A stretch of DNA of 64,000 nt from NCBI GenBank assembly GCA_019285755.1, contig CP079103.1, forward strand, positions 3,968,001-4,032,000, written 5' to 3'. Shown piece after piece: positions 33,001 through 44,248 of this stretch. Position 1 is the stretch's first letter; every line of letters begins with the position of its first letter. This stretch comes from Chitinophaga sp. E66. Its GTDB lineage: Bacteria; Bacteroidota; Bacteroidia; Chitinophagales; Chitinophagaceae. The position numbers and the translations under genes are program-made. The notes below the pieces were generated by a model. It was not told where the DNA came from. It was given only the letters and a program-made list of their open reading frames with translations, and ran no database searches.

Positions 33001-33387
33001 CAGGAGATTTCGCCCATCCACCTGGATGTTTCGCAGGCGGTCCCCCTGGGGCTGATCATGAATGAAGCCATTACCAATGCGATCAAATACGCCTTCCCCG
33101 GCGGGGAGGGAGAAATCCGGATCACACTGGCGCCTTTGGATGATGATGAATTTGCGCTGACCATCGGCGACAATGGAGTGGGCCTGCCCGACGACTTCGA
33201 CCCATCGGCCAGCCGCTCCCTGGGGATGAGCCTGATGGAAGGGCTCAGCAGCGACCTGGGCGGCCGGTTCAGCATCCGGAAACAGGCGGGCACGGAGGTT
33301 CAAGTCCTGTTCACGGTAGAAAATTTCAGTACGGGCGCTTTACATTTGCAGCCACAAAAAAACATATCCGTCACGATCCCGTCCTAA
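30032..33387 (+). CDS. Sensor histidine kinase B: periplasmic TPR, coiled coil, HisKA_2/HATPase
   Basis: About 1,118 residues with the same order as kinase A. The signal peptide ends CISYAQ. TPR-like sensor motifs include YKDDLDTAMRYAQLA and KPDLDTAELMLRKAM. Then come the coiled coil, membrane helix and H-box EIHHRVKNNLQ at about residue 906. It has N-box NEAITNAIKYAF, G1 DNGVGLP and G2-region GMSLMEGLSSDLGG. Its coiled-coil-to-DHp segment is almost identical in DNA to kinase A, while the sensor and ATPase parts have diverged. Deletions near 30235, 30840, 31685, 31995, 32508 and 32555. Start overlaps kinase A's stop; kinase C starts 21 nt downstream. Confidence 0.9.
32459..32957 (+). repeat. 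Near-identical 500-bp segment, copy 2 (kinase B)
   Basis: Direct repeat of 29102-29601, spaced about 3.36 kb apart. The boundary is abrupt at the 3' end, where gattatctcatgg becomes gattacctggccg. Confidence 0.85.
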
Positions 33388-33408
33388 CCTGTTAAGTTAA
33401 CTGTCGAC

Positions 33409-36400
33409 ATGAGCAAATTCAACACATATGCATCTTTCATTAAAATCTGGCTGCTGCTTTGCGGCCTGACCTTCGCAGCCAGCCGGTCTTCCGCACAGGT
33501 AGCCTCAGTCCGGGCCGCGGTCGCAAACGCCGCCAGCGACACGCAACGGATCAACGCATTGATGGATGCGGGGAAATTCTACATGTATAAGCCCGGGGAG
33601 CCATGGCCGACCTGGACAGCGCATTCTATTTTATAGACCAGGCCCGCCTGCTCGCCCTGAAGACGCAACGAGATTACCAATATACCTGGAGCCTCTATTA
33701 CATGTGCAATGTCTGGATGGAAATGAAAACCCCCTGGCGCGCTTTAGAAGTGATAAATTCATTGACCGAGGAACAGCAGGGATCCATATACGCCAACCTT
33801 TCCTGGCAGTATACTTTCAAACCGGGTGAATACTCATACGACCTTGACACGGCGATCATGTACGGCCGAAAGTCACTCCAAATCGCCTTGCGGCTCAACC
33901 ATGCACAAACCATTGAGCACGCCGCCAACACCATCACATCCGCCTTCGTGGAAGCCGACAGGCTGAAAGATGCTATAAACATGCTGGACCAACTGCCGGA
34001 ACATCTGCATTATAGAATCTATCACCGCGTCGGCTACGGCTACCATGCGCGCCGCGATGTTACACAAGCTGAGCTCGACAGTGCGGTCATGTATACGCAG
34101 GCATCCATTCGCCTTGGCGAAAAGTATGACAAGCTTGACCTGGAAGCCAGGAATTATTATGTTTTATGCATCGTAGAATTGATCCGCAACCGGCATACCG
34201 CCTTCAAGCCTTATATACCTTACCTGACAGGAAATTTGAAAGGCGACGTATGCTGGATCCTCGCCCAATGGTATCTCACAGGTAACCAGGCGCATCCGGA
34301 CAGCGCCCGCCTTTATGGTCAGATGGCATTAGAAGCCTTTACGCCGTCGAAGGACCAGGCGCGTATCCGTAAAGCAACGGACCTCCTGGCCGCTGTAGAC
34401 AGGATCGCCGCATCGCAGCGATCGTTCGGAGAAAGCAAGCCGGATGTGGAACGCTTCCGGAAACTGGTAGAAATGGCGAAGCAGTATCAATCGGGCTTCC
34501 CTGCATTCGACCAGGTTCAGTTGAGTATTTCGATCAATTACCTGTCCAGCGCAATCCGTATAGCCGATTCCCTGGACGCCGACAGCCTACGGATCGCAGC
34601 CTGGCAGGAGATGTCCAAATCACAGTTGCTGAAAGGCGATTTAACTGAAGGCAGGCGTTACTTCCAACTGGTATTAAACAAATACATCCAACAGGGAAAG
34701 CTCCTCCACCAGGCAATCACATGGACACATTATGGCAGCGCCATTCGCCGGCAGCGGCCGAATTTTTATGATATTGCACAGGCTTATAAGAAAGCCAGTG
34801 AATTGTATGGAAAGTCCGGCGCCCTTTCGGATGAAGTGAACTTCGGTTCGGAAGCAGCGAGTTATCTGCAGGAGGACGGGCGTGCCGAAGAAGCGCAGCA
34901 AATGCTTCTGCAGATTCTACATAAATACGGCAATACCAGCCATCCCACCGTATACAGGATCTACCGCCACCTGGCGCTGCTGGCTCAAAGGCGGGCGATC
35001 ACAGCGCGGCGCTGCAATATGCGCTTACAGGCCTTAAAAAGGCAGAGCTGGCCAAAGACAAAATGACGGTCACCGTCCTGCATACCCGGCTTGCCGAAAT
35101 CTATCATGACCTTGGACAATATGACAAAAGCATCGATGCCTACCGGCAGGTGGTCGCCAATCCACGGGAATCAGGCATCAACTTCGATTACTATGCGATG
35201 CTGGCGCTAACGCAACTGCTCATCGAACACCGGAGCGCCGCAGAAGCGCTGGCGCTTGTCCAGCTGGTGTACCGCGAAAACCCTCCTACCAGTTATTACC
35301 CGGAACACCTCCTGGAAGGGGCATTGGCCATCTGTTACGACGCGCTGGGACAAACTGCCGAAGCGGAAACGCATTTCAGGAAGTCTATCTACAATATGGA
35401 TAACGTCAAATTGAACGACCGGTGCTACTCCATCCTGCAATTCAACATAGGGAAATTTTTCCTGAAGCAGCGCCAATACACCATGGCCGCCACGCACCTG
35501 CAAAAGGCGATCCGCTTCCGGCCAGACGTTGCCAGTATCTCGCTTACCAACAACGCGCAGTACATGCTCTTCCAGTGCGATTCCGCGCTGGGATACCGCC
35601 AGGCCATCGGTCATTATCAATTGTACAAATATTACAACGACTCGCTGTTCAACGTCGCCAAGATCAAACAGATTTCTGAACTCCAGATACAATACGAAAC
35701 AGAGAAAAAGGATCAGTCGTTGTTACTGCAAGCACAACAGATCCGCCTGAGTGAACAGGACATTTTGCTGCTGAAGCGCCAGGGGCAGTTGCAGGAAGGA
35801 AAACTAAAACAAGCCGACCTGGAAATGCAACAAAGCCTGTCGGATGCGCGGCGCAAAGACCAGGATCTTGAACTGAAAGAAAAAACATCGCCATCCTCAC
35901 TAAAACCGCGCAGATACAGCAGGGCAACCTCGAAAAGGAAGTGCTCATGCGGAACGTTTCCTTTACCGGAGCCGTGTTATTCCTGGTTATTATCGGCCTC
36001 CTGGTGAACGGGTACCGCCTCAAACAACAACACAATCAATCCCTGCAAGACAAACAAGTGGAGATCCGCCAGAAAACCATTCCCTCGAAAAGCTGCTGAC
36101 GGAAAAAGAATGGCTGCTGAAAGAAATCCACCACCGGGTGAAGAACAACCTCCAGATCGTCATGAGCCTGCTCAACAGCCAGAGCGCCTACCTGCATAAC
36201 GACGATGCCCTGGTTGCCATACGCGACAGCCAGCACCGCGTACAGGCCATTTCGCTCATCCATAAAAAGCTGTATCAATCCGATAACGTGGGCGTCATTC
36301 ACATGCCACATTACATCCATGAACTGGTGGATTACCTTAAAGATTGTTTCGACACCAACCGGAAGGTGAGTTTCCGTATCGATGTGTCGCCCCTCCAGCT

Positions 36401-36760
36401 GGATGTGTCTCAGGCTGTGCCCATTGGACTGATCCTCAACGAAGCGATCACCAACTCCATCAAATACGCCTTTACCGGAAACCGGGAGGGCATTATTGCT
36501 ATTTCATTTAAGCAATCCGAGGAAGGGCACTATACGCTGGTGATCGCTGATGACGGGAAAGGGCTCCCGGCAGACTTCGATCCGGCGCAGAGCCGGTCGC
36601 TGGGATGAGCCTCATGGAAGGATTGAGCAATGATCTCGGCGGCCATTTCAGCATCGGCAACCACGCTGGCGGCGGCACGGAAATCAGGGTATGGTTCGAA
36701 GAAGAGCACATCATCCGTCCGGAACTGCCCCGCCAGCCTTTGACCAAAGCCTATAACTGA
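33409..36760 (+). CDS. Sensor histidine kinase C: periplasmic TPR, coiled coil, HisKA_2/HATPase
   Basis: About 1,117 residues. Signal peptide MSKFNTYASFIKIWLLLCGL... ending SSAQ. TPR-like units with ADLDSAFYFIDQA, YSYDLDTAIMYGRKSL and QAELDSAVMYTQAS are followed by the coiled coil QIQYETEKKDQSLLLQAQ and a membrane helix (LFLVIIGLLVNGYRL). The catalytic part has H-box EIHHRVKNNLQIVMSLLN at about residue 905, N-box LNEAITNSIKYAF and G1 DDGKGLP. The protein-level order is identical to A, B and D, but its DNA is not part of the A/B near-identical tract. Deletions near 33600, 35000, 35885, 36080 and 36605. Kinase D starts 6 nt after the stop. Confidence 0.9.
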
Positions 36761-36766
36761 TCATAC

Positions 36767-39700
36767 ATGTACCTTCAGCGCACATCCAAACGAAACTATT
36801 TTACCCGCACGGCCATCATGCTGTGCGCCCTGGTATGCCCATCCGGCCTCGCTTATGCGCAACAGTCTTTCGCGGCGCTGCGCGATACGATAGCGCATGC
36901 GCCTAACGATACCGTACGCGTGGGATTTATGCTGGAGATAGGCCGTCAGTACTGCGAGAAACCCGGCAGGCGCAAAGCCGATCTGGATAGTGGCGAGTAT
37001 TTCCTGGAAGAAGGCCGGCGAATAGCCCTGCGAACCCGTCAACACGACAATTACCTCTGGAGCATGTATTATCTGGCCAACGCCTGGATCTATATGGGCC
37101 AGCCCTGGCGGGCCACACAAATTGCCACGATTATGGGCGCGGAGCACCAGGCTTCCATCTATGCGAACCTGTGCATGCAATACGTCAAAAAGCCCGGTAA
37201 TTTCGCTCATGATATAGACTCCGCCATACTATTCGGAAAGATGGCATTCGCGGTGGCTAAGCGGGAGAAGTTGCCGGTTTTGTCAGCGTTTGCCAGCGAA
37301 AGCATCGCCGCTGCCCATTTGGAAAACAACCAGCCGGACAGAGCGCTGGCGTTGCTGCAGGAAATGTCTGAAAGAGGAAAAGTCAGCGTACTCAGCAAAG
37401 TAGGATTAGCCATGATGCAGAAGCGGGACCGCTCCACCGCCGAGCTGGACAGTGCGGAACTCCTCGCCAACCAATCCATCCAACTGGGCCGGGCCATCAG
37501 CTACCTGGAAGTGGAGCCTTTTAACTACTACACCTGGCCAACGTGGAAGTGCTCCGGCTAAAGCCTGAACGCGCATCCCGTTACGTACCTTACCTGGTAC
37601 CTGAAAATAAAGGCGAGATATGCATGTCCATCGCCAATCTATATCTCCGCGTAGGCGGCAATGCAGACAGCGCCAGGCGATATGCGGAGTTATCCAGAGA
37701 AGACTACCAGGGCGCCAAAAATAAAGCTCAGACAGAAAGAGCAGCACTCATCGCCTCCACCTCAGGCGTCCTCAAAACAGGCGACCATCAGTTTCATCCC
37801 GAACTGGCTAATACGGAGCAGTTCAATAAAATGATCGCAATAGGTAAAAAGTATGAATCCGCTTATCCGGCATATGAAGTATACCTGAACGAGATCGCCG
37901 CCAATTACATTCATACCGCTATCCGCATCGCCGAAGCCATGAATCACGATGGCCACCGCATCGAAGCCTGGAAAGAAATGGCAAAGGTGCAGTGCAACCT
38001 GGCGAGGCCAACGGAAGCGCGCAAATACATCGATCTGACGAACGATATGTTCCGCCGGCAAAACAACACCGCCCAGATCGGCGCTACCTGGTATTACTTC
38101 GGGCTCATCCTCCGCCGCCAACGGGTAAATTACGGACTGATAGCCGATTGCTACCGCCGCTCCCGTGAATTCCTGGCACAGGCCGGAGAGCATGCAAAGG
38201 TACTGCCGATGGGCCTCGAAGAAGCAAACTGGCTGCAGCAGGACGGCCGCCCCGAAGCGGCGCTGGCCGTTCTCCAGGTGCTGGAAAAGCAATTCCCGAA
38301 CCCGCCGGTAAAACAATCCTACGACCTGAAACGATACCTGGCCAACCTGCTCCAGCTCCGCGGCGACCTGAGCGACGCGCTCCGTCTTTCCATGGCCGGC
38401 CTCAGAGAAGCAGAACAACGAAAAGATACTTTTCATATCCAGGTATTCCTCACCCGCCAGGCAGATATTTACAACAACCTCCGGCAATACGCCAAAAGCA
38501 TTGAAGCATACAGGAAAGTGCATGCCATCGCATTGAAGACCGGCATCAACTATGATCACTACGCCGCCCTTTCCCTCACCGAAGTACTGATCAAACACGA
38601 AGGCCCCGTGAGGCAATGAAATTCGTCAACGAAGTGACGGCCAAAACGAATACTGCTACCTTCTATCCCGCGCGCCTCATGGAAGCGGCGCAGGCCTTGT
38701 GTTATGAGGCGTTGGGAAACACCGTGGCTGCCGAACAACACTTCCTCGAATCCGTAAAAGATATTGATGTGCTCCGGGTGGGCGACAAACTATACACCCA
38801 GTTAAACTATAACATCGGCCGGTTTTACCGTACGCAGCAGCAATACGCCGTCGCGGCGGGATACCTCCGCAAGTCCATCCGCCTGAAACCCGACAACGCC
38901 AGCGTAGGCCTCACAACCAATGCCCATCAGCTGCTTTCCCAATGCGATTCCGCGATGGGCAACTTCCGCGATGCGCTGGGGCATCACCAGCTTTTCAAAT
39001 ACTTCAACGATTCCATGTTCAACGTGGCCCAGAGCCGGCAGATATCCGAATTGCATATTCAATACGAAACGGAAAAGAAAGACCAGTCGATCCGCCTGCA
39101 AACGCAGGAAATCCTGCTGAATAAACAGGACATCGAGCTGCTCACCAGCCAACAGCAGCTGCAGGACGAGAAGCTGCAGCGCACCGAACTGGAACGCCTG
39201 CAGAATTACAACGATGCGCAACGAAAAGGGCAAGACCTCCAGCTGAGAGAAAAAGACATCCGCTTCCTCACGCAACAGGCAAAGCTCCAGCAAAGCCAGC
39301 TCGATAAAGAGGTCCTCGTCCGCAACGTTTCTTTCGGTGGCGCCGGCGCGCTGGTGTTGCTGGTTGCGCTGCTCGTGACCGGGTACCGTCAGAAGCAAAG
39401 GCACAACTATTCCCTGCAGGAAAAACAGGTAGAGATCGGCTTCAAGAACCAGTTCCTCGAAAAGCTGCTGAAAGAAAAAGAATGGCTGCTGAAAGAAATT
39501 CACCATCGCGTGAAAAACAACCTCCAGATCATCATGAGCCTGCTGAACGGACAAAGCGCTTACCTGCAGAACGATGCGGCGCTCGTGGCCATCCGCGACA
39601 GCCAGCACCGGGTTCAGGCCATTTCGCTCATCCATAAGAAACTGTACATGTCCGATAATGTGGGGCAGATCAACATGCCGCATTATATCCATGAACTGGT

Positions 39701-40124
39701 CGAATACCTGAATGAATGCTACGACACACGGCACAGGGTACGGTTTCATATCGATATAGCCCCGATTCAGATCGATGTATCGCAGGCAGTTCCTTTGGGA
39801 CTGATCCTCAACGAAGCTATCACCAATTCTATCAAATACGCTTTCCCCGAAAACGGGGAAGGCATGATCGCCATACACCTGGAACCGGGCGACGACGGGT
39901 ATTATGCCCTGACGATCGCCGATAATGGCAAAGGGCTACCCCAGGATTTCCAGATCGGGAAATGTAATTCACTGGGGATGAGCCTCATGCAAGGGCTCAG
40001 CGATGACCTGGGCGGAGAGTTCAGTATCCGCAACCGCGATGGCGTGGAGATCTGTATTCGCTTTGCAAATGATACCTTTGCCCATCCGGTTCTTTCACCT
40101 CACCAAGAAAACACAGTCGCATGA
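36767..40124 (+). CDS. Sensor histidine kinase D: periplasmic TPR, coiled coil, HisKA_2/HATPase
   Basis: About 1,119 residues and the least damaged copy (deletions only near 37545 and 38615). Signal peptide ends PSGLAYAQQ. TPR-like sensor with KADLDSGEYFLEEG, AHDIDSAILFGKMA and AELDSAELLANQS. Coiled coil roughly 765-850, membrane helix roughly 853-875 (GALVLLVALLVTGYR), H-box EIHHRVKNNLQIIMSLLNG near 910, N-box LNEAITNSIKYAF near 1015, G1 DNGKGLP and G2-region GMSLMQGLSDDLGG. Unlike A-C, the junction between coiled coil and membrane helix is in frame (LREKDIRFLTQQ). Its stop overlaps the response-regulator start as ATGA, the tightest kinase-regulator coupling in the array. Confidence 0.92.
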
Positions 40125-42070
40125 ATGAAAAAGTCCTGATCGTGAAAGATCAGTTTATCGAAGCCAATGATCTCCGGCTCATGCTGGAGAAAGCAGGATA
40201 TAAGGTCTGCGGGATCGCACGGTCGGTACCGCAGGCACAGGAACTGGTGCGCCAGGAGAAACCGGACCTCGTGCTGCTCGACATCTTCCTGAAAGGCAAA
40301 CAGACCGGCATTGACCTGGCACATGAACTGCGCGAGCAACATATCGCATTTATCTATCTCTCCGCCAACTCCAGCCAGGACGTGCTGACGGCCGCCAAGG
40401 CCACCCAGCCCTATGGCTTCCTGGTAAAGCCTTTCCGCGAAAGGGATGTGCTGGCCACCCTCGAAATTGCCCGGTTCCGGCACGAAAACAGCCTGGAATC
40501 GCACCTGCGGCGCGAAAAAGTGCTGCGGAAGGAACTGGCGCAACTGCAGGCCCAGGCGGGAACGCCCGAGCAGCGACTGTTGCAGGCGGGCATCGCATTG
40601 CAGCCTTACATTCCATTTGAGTACCTGTCCGTCAGTTTCAGGAGGAACGGGGAAGTACGCCACCTGCGCGACTACCGGAGGATCGGATTCAACGAATACC
40701 AGGAACTGGGAAAAGAAGAACTTCGCACGATAACCGGGCTTAGCGCCGATGCGCTCGCGAAGCTGCAATCGGAACAACCCTGGAAAGTCCCCGCCGCCTT
40801 TAACGGGGCCGATTTCGTGGGGAGCAGCGCACGGCGCCCATCATGCAACAACTGGCAAAATCGTTCCGCCTGCAGTCTTCGTTCGTCTATCCATTTGAAT
40901 TGCAAAACGGGCATACCTGCCTGTTACATTTCTATAGCAAGCTGCCCGACGCGTTTCAACCGCAGCACACCGACATTTGCCATCGCCAGCGCGATCTGCT
41001 GGCCCAGCTGGCTGAAGGAAGCGCGGGAACCGCCCCGAGCGGGAAGGCACGCCTGCGGCAAAGAAGGCGCCTCCGGCGAAGGTATTCGACGGTATCGTGG
41101 GCAACAGCCATCTGCTGCTCAAAGTCTTTGACCACCTCTCCCAGGCCGCCCCGATCGATACTTCGATATTGATCTTAGGCGAAAGCGGCACAGGCAAAGA
41201 AAGGATCGCGGATTGCATCCACCAGCTCTCGCCCCGGCGCGGCAAACCTTTCGTGAAAGTAAACTGCGCCGCGCTGCCGGCTACCCTGATCGAATCCGAA
41301 TTGTTCGGGCATGAAAAAGGGGCATTTACAGGCGCGGCAGACCGTCGTATCGGCAAGTTCGAGCAGGCGGACGGCGGAACCGTTTTCCTCGACGAAATCG
41401 GGGAAATGCCCGTAGAACTGCAGGCGAAGCTGCTGCGGGTATTGCAGGAACGGGAAATAGAACGCCTCGGCAGCCGGGCCCCATCAAAATAAACGTACGC
41501 TTCATCGCCGCCACCAACCGCAACCTGGAAAGGAAGTGGCCGAAGGCAGGTTCCGCCTCGATCTGTATTACCGCCTCAACGTCTTCCCCCTCACCCTGCC
41601 CAGCCTGCGGGAGCGGGCTGAAGACATCCCGGCGCTGGTACAGCACTTTATAGATCTGTTCAACCAAAAGACCGGCAAACGCATGCAGGGCGTAACCGAT
41701 AAGGCCATGCAACAATTGCAGCAATACCATTGGCCGGGCAATATCCGCGAGCTGGAGCACCTCATCGAAAGGAGCATGCTGCTGAACCGCGGGCCGTTTA
41801 TCGAAGAGATCATGCTGCCCGGGCTTCGCCCCATGGAAGCGCATGTCCCATCTCTCCAAACCGATAACCGCATCAAGACCATCAATGAGAACGAGCGGGA
41901 TCATATTTTAAGCGTCCTCAAAAATGCAATGGCCGGGTATGGGGCGCCGGAGGGGCCGCGGAGCTTCTGCAAATCCCTCCCACCACGCTGCATTCCAAAA
42001 TGAAAAAGCTGGGCATCCGGAAAGAACATTTGACCTGATCCGCAAAAAGTACAATTTTGACCGGTATTAG
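40121..42070 (+). CDS. NtrC-type sigma-54-dependent response regulator
   Basis: About 650 residues. REC domain (1-120) with phospho-acceptor Asp in LVLLDIFLKG, Ser in IYLSANSS and Lys in LVKPFRERD. The acidic pocket reads VKDQF, so the usual first acid is a Lys here. A middle region (about 150-300, LLQAGIALQPYIPFEYLSV) looks GAF-like. The AAA+ domain has Walker A GESGTGKE (about 353), KGAFTGA (sigma-54 contact, about 402), Walker B GGTVFLDEIGEMP and WPGNIRELEHLIERS. The Fis-type helix-turn-helix ends the protein (LQIPPTTLHSKMKKLGIRKEH). Deletions near 40820, 41085, 41480, 41530, 41945 and probably 42030. The end is 42038 unless the last T-run lost a base, in which case it is 42070. Confidence 0.9.
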
Positions 42071-42109
42071 CACAATGACCCTGCGAACGGAAGCCCTTAG
42101 ATTTGCAAC

Positions 42110-43027
42110 ATGGTTACAAATAATAGCAGGCAATATGAAGTGGCCGTTGCCGGAGGGTCTACCGCCGGGCTCAGCGCCGCACTGACACTGGGGCGCACCA
42201 TGCGCAAGACGATCGTGCTGGACGCCGGCGCGCCCCGCAACCGTTTTGCGTCACATGCCCATAACTTCTTCACCCGCGACAATACGCCGCCCCAGGAACT
42301 GCTGCGCATTGCGCGGGAACAGCTGCAGCCATATGACACCGTTCGCCTGGAGCAGGGATTTGTCACCACCGCACGCAAAACGGACGACGGCTTCCTGTTG
42401 ACAACCGATGACGGACGGGAGTTCTCCGCTAAAAAGCTCGTGCTCGCCACCGGCCTGCAGGATGATCTGGCGGATATCCCCGGGCTGAAAGAATTGTGGG
42501 GCAACCGCGTTATCCATTGCCCTTATTGCCATGGCTTCGAAGTGCGCCGCCGGCCGGTTTGCGTCATCGCAAACGGCGAAGCAGCGGAACATTTCGGCAT
42601 CACCTTGTCTAACTGGCACAGCGATATCACCTTCCTGACGAACGGCGACAGCCAGATCAGCCCTGAAGCGACAGCGAAATTCAAAGAGAAAGGATTTCAG
42701 ATAAAAACCGCGCCCGTTAAGGACTTGTCGGCCCAGGGCGAAGGCGTGAAGATAACTCTAGGGGATGGAGAAGTATTGGAAACCGGCGCCGTTTATTATC
42801 GCCCGCAAAAGCTGGTATATGGCAACTCGCTGGCGGAGCAGCTGGGCTGTGAAATTAGTCCAGAAGGTGTGGTAACGGTAACGCCGTTGTTTGAAACCAC
42901 CGTACCAGGCGTTTTCGCCGCGGGCGACCTTACCCACCCGGGCCTCCACCAATTGTACATGGCAGCCATGGGCGGGCATCTGGCCGGCACCAACGCCAAC
43001 CGTCAGCTCACGCAGGAAGCCTGGTGA
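42110..43027 (+). CDS. Thioredoxin-reductase-like FAD-dependent oxidoreductase
   Basis: 305 residues, intact. It has an FAD-binding N-terminus (YEVAVAGGSTAGLSAALTLGR; the usual GGGPAG is replaced by GGSTAG), the redox motif HCPYCHGFEV, and a C-terminal FAD segment TTVPGVFAAGDLTHPG. Such small flavoproteins reduce disulfides or quinone-like compounds using NAD(P)H. The second Gly-rich NADPH motif is weak (VCVIANGEAAEHFG), which suggests an atypical pyridine-nucleotide site. It starts 39 nt after the response regulator on the same strand and may be cotranscribed. It ends tail-to-tail with the next gene. Confidence 0.85.
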   Translation: MVTNNSRQYEVAVAGGSTAGLSAALTLGRTMRKTIVLDAGAPRNRFASHAHNFFTRDNTPPQELLRIAREQLQPYDTVRLEQGFVTTARKTDDGFLLTTDDGREFSAKKLVLATGLQDDLADIPGLKELWGNRVIHCPYCHGFEVRRRPVCVIANGEAAEHFGITLSNWHSDITFLTNGDSQISPEATAKFKEKGFQIKTAPVKDLSAQGEGVKITLGDGEVLETGAVYYRPQKLVYGNSLAEQLGCEISPEGVVTVTPLFETTVPGVFAAGDLTHPGLHQLYMAAMGGHLAGTNANRQLTQEAW

Positions 43028-43697
43028 TCAGTCCATTGCGGCCAGCTTGTGGATATCGCGCACTTCGATGACTCTTGAGGTATATCCGTTTCGGGAGACC
43101 TCGATCATGGCCTTGCCCAGCTCCTGTAATGTGCTGGCAAATCCCGGAAAAAGGGAACGGAAGAAAGGGAACATCCAGCCGAGGTATTTGTAGATGGTGA
43201 CGAGGTTCTTTTGTCCGGGGAGGCTTTCAGCAATCCCGGGCGGAATGCGAATACGGATCTGAAAGGCAGTTTCATGAGATCGTTTTCCGTTTTCCCTTTT
43301 ATCCGCGCCCATGACGCGGCCGTGCTCGGAACTGTCTGTCCCGGAGCCGGAAACATAGCAGAATGCGATATCCCGGTTCCTTTCGGCCATTACTTCCGCC
43401 ACATGCATCGTTAGCACATACGTCTGCCGGTAGTATTCCGGTTCATTCTTTCCAACGGAGGAAACGCCCAAACAGAAGAAACACGCGTTATAGCCTTCCA
43501 GCTGGTCGGCGATGGGCTTTATGTTGAAGAAATTTTCGTGGACGATCTCTTTCAGTTTGGGGTGACTGTAACCTGAGGGCCTCCGGTTGATGATCAGCAC
43601 CTTTCCGACATGTGGATTTTGCAGGCATTCCAACAAAACACCTTCTCCCACCATTCCGGTGGCTCCCGTGATTATGACGTTAAGGCTTTCAGGCATG
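43028..43697 (-). CDS. NAD(P)-binding Rossmann-fold protein (atypical SDR, epimerase-like)
   Basis: About 224 residues. The N-terminus NVIITGATGMVGEGVLLECL is the GxxGxxG cofactor loop, and VLIINRRPSGYSHPKL carries the Arg pair suggesting NADP preference. ACFFCLGVSSVGKNEPEYYRQTYV and FCYVSGSGTDSS resemble the HTATIP2/YwnB-like group. Between about 43340 and 43210 the best protein reading (WARIKGKTENDLMKLPFRSVFAFRPG) lies in another frame. A 2-nt and a 1-nt deletion therefore appear to cancel out, and the frame only looks uninterrupted. The stop abuts the preceding flavoprotein stop, with no space for a terminator. Confidence 0.75.
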
Positions 43698-44248
43698 CAG
43701 GGAATATTTCTCCGAATGTAACACAATTGGTTAACTCTACCTAAGAAGCGACCTCCAGGGCTGATTGCTCATAGCAACCATGCCGCGCACCCAACGTTCC
43801 CGGCTGCACGCCTCTCCCGTTTCCGGACACACCTGACTGCCGCGCAGCTGCAGTTATACATACCAGTTCGCAAACCACGTCAGGTATCAGGCAGTCAGCG
43901 CACTATCAGCAGCAGCATAGGCCCTTATAGGCTCCTTCATATTTCCTTAAGGGGTCCTTTTAGGGTCAGCAAGGGCTCCTCCATGCCTGGTCAATACGGT
44001 AGACATACTGTTACCCTGCCGGATCCCTACCGGAGCTATGCAGGAACCTACTGGAATCCCCGGAGAAGAGGTGGAGATAAAGTAAATATGAACAGGAGAC
44101 GATCTAAAGACGGGATACCGGGGCTAATAATCGAATTTTAGGCAACCGGGGAACTTCAGCGCATGGCGATGCCATACGGAGGAGGAGCCTGCCGTTCAGC
44201 TGTTGGGTTCGCGTGATGTGATAATGAAATACTTACAACAAATTCTTC
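43698..44248. other. Long intergenic region without a supported gene
   Basis: About 550 nt. I see no family-like reading in any frame and no clear terminator. Between 43940 and 43980 there are short purine/pyrimidine repeats around aggggtcctttt and agggctcc. It presumably contains the promoter of the NAD(P)-binding gene. Confidence 0.5.
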
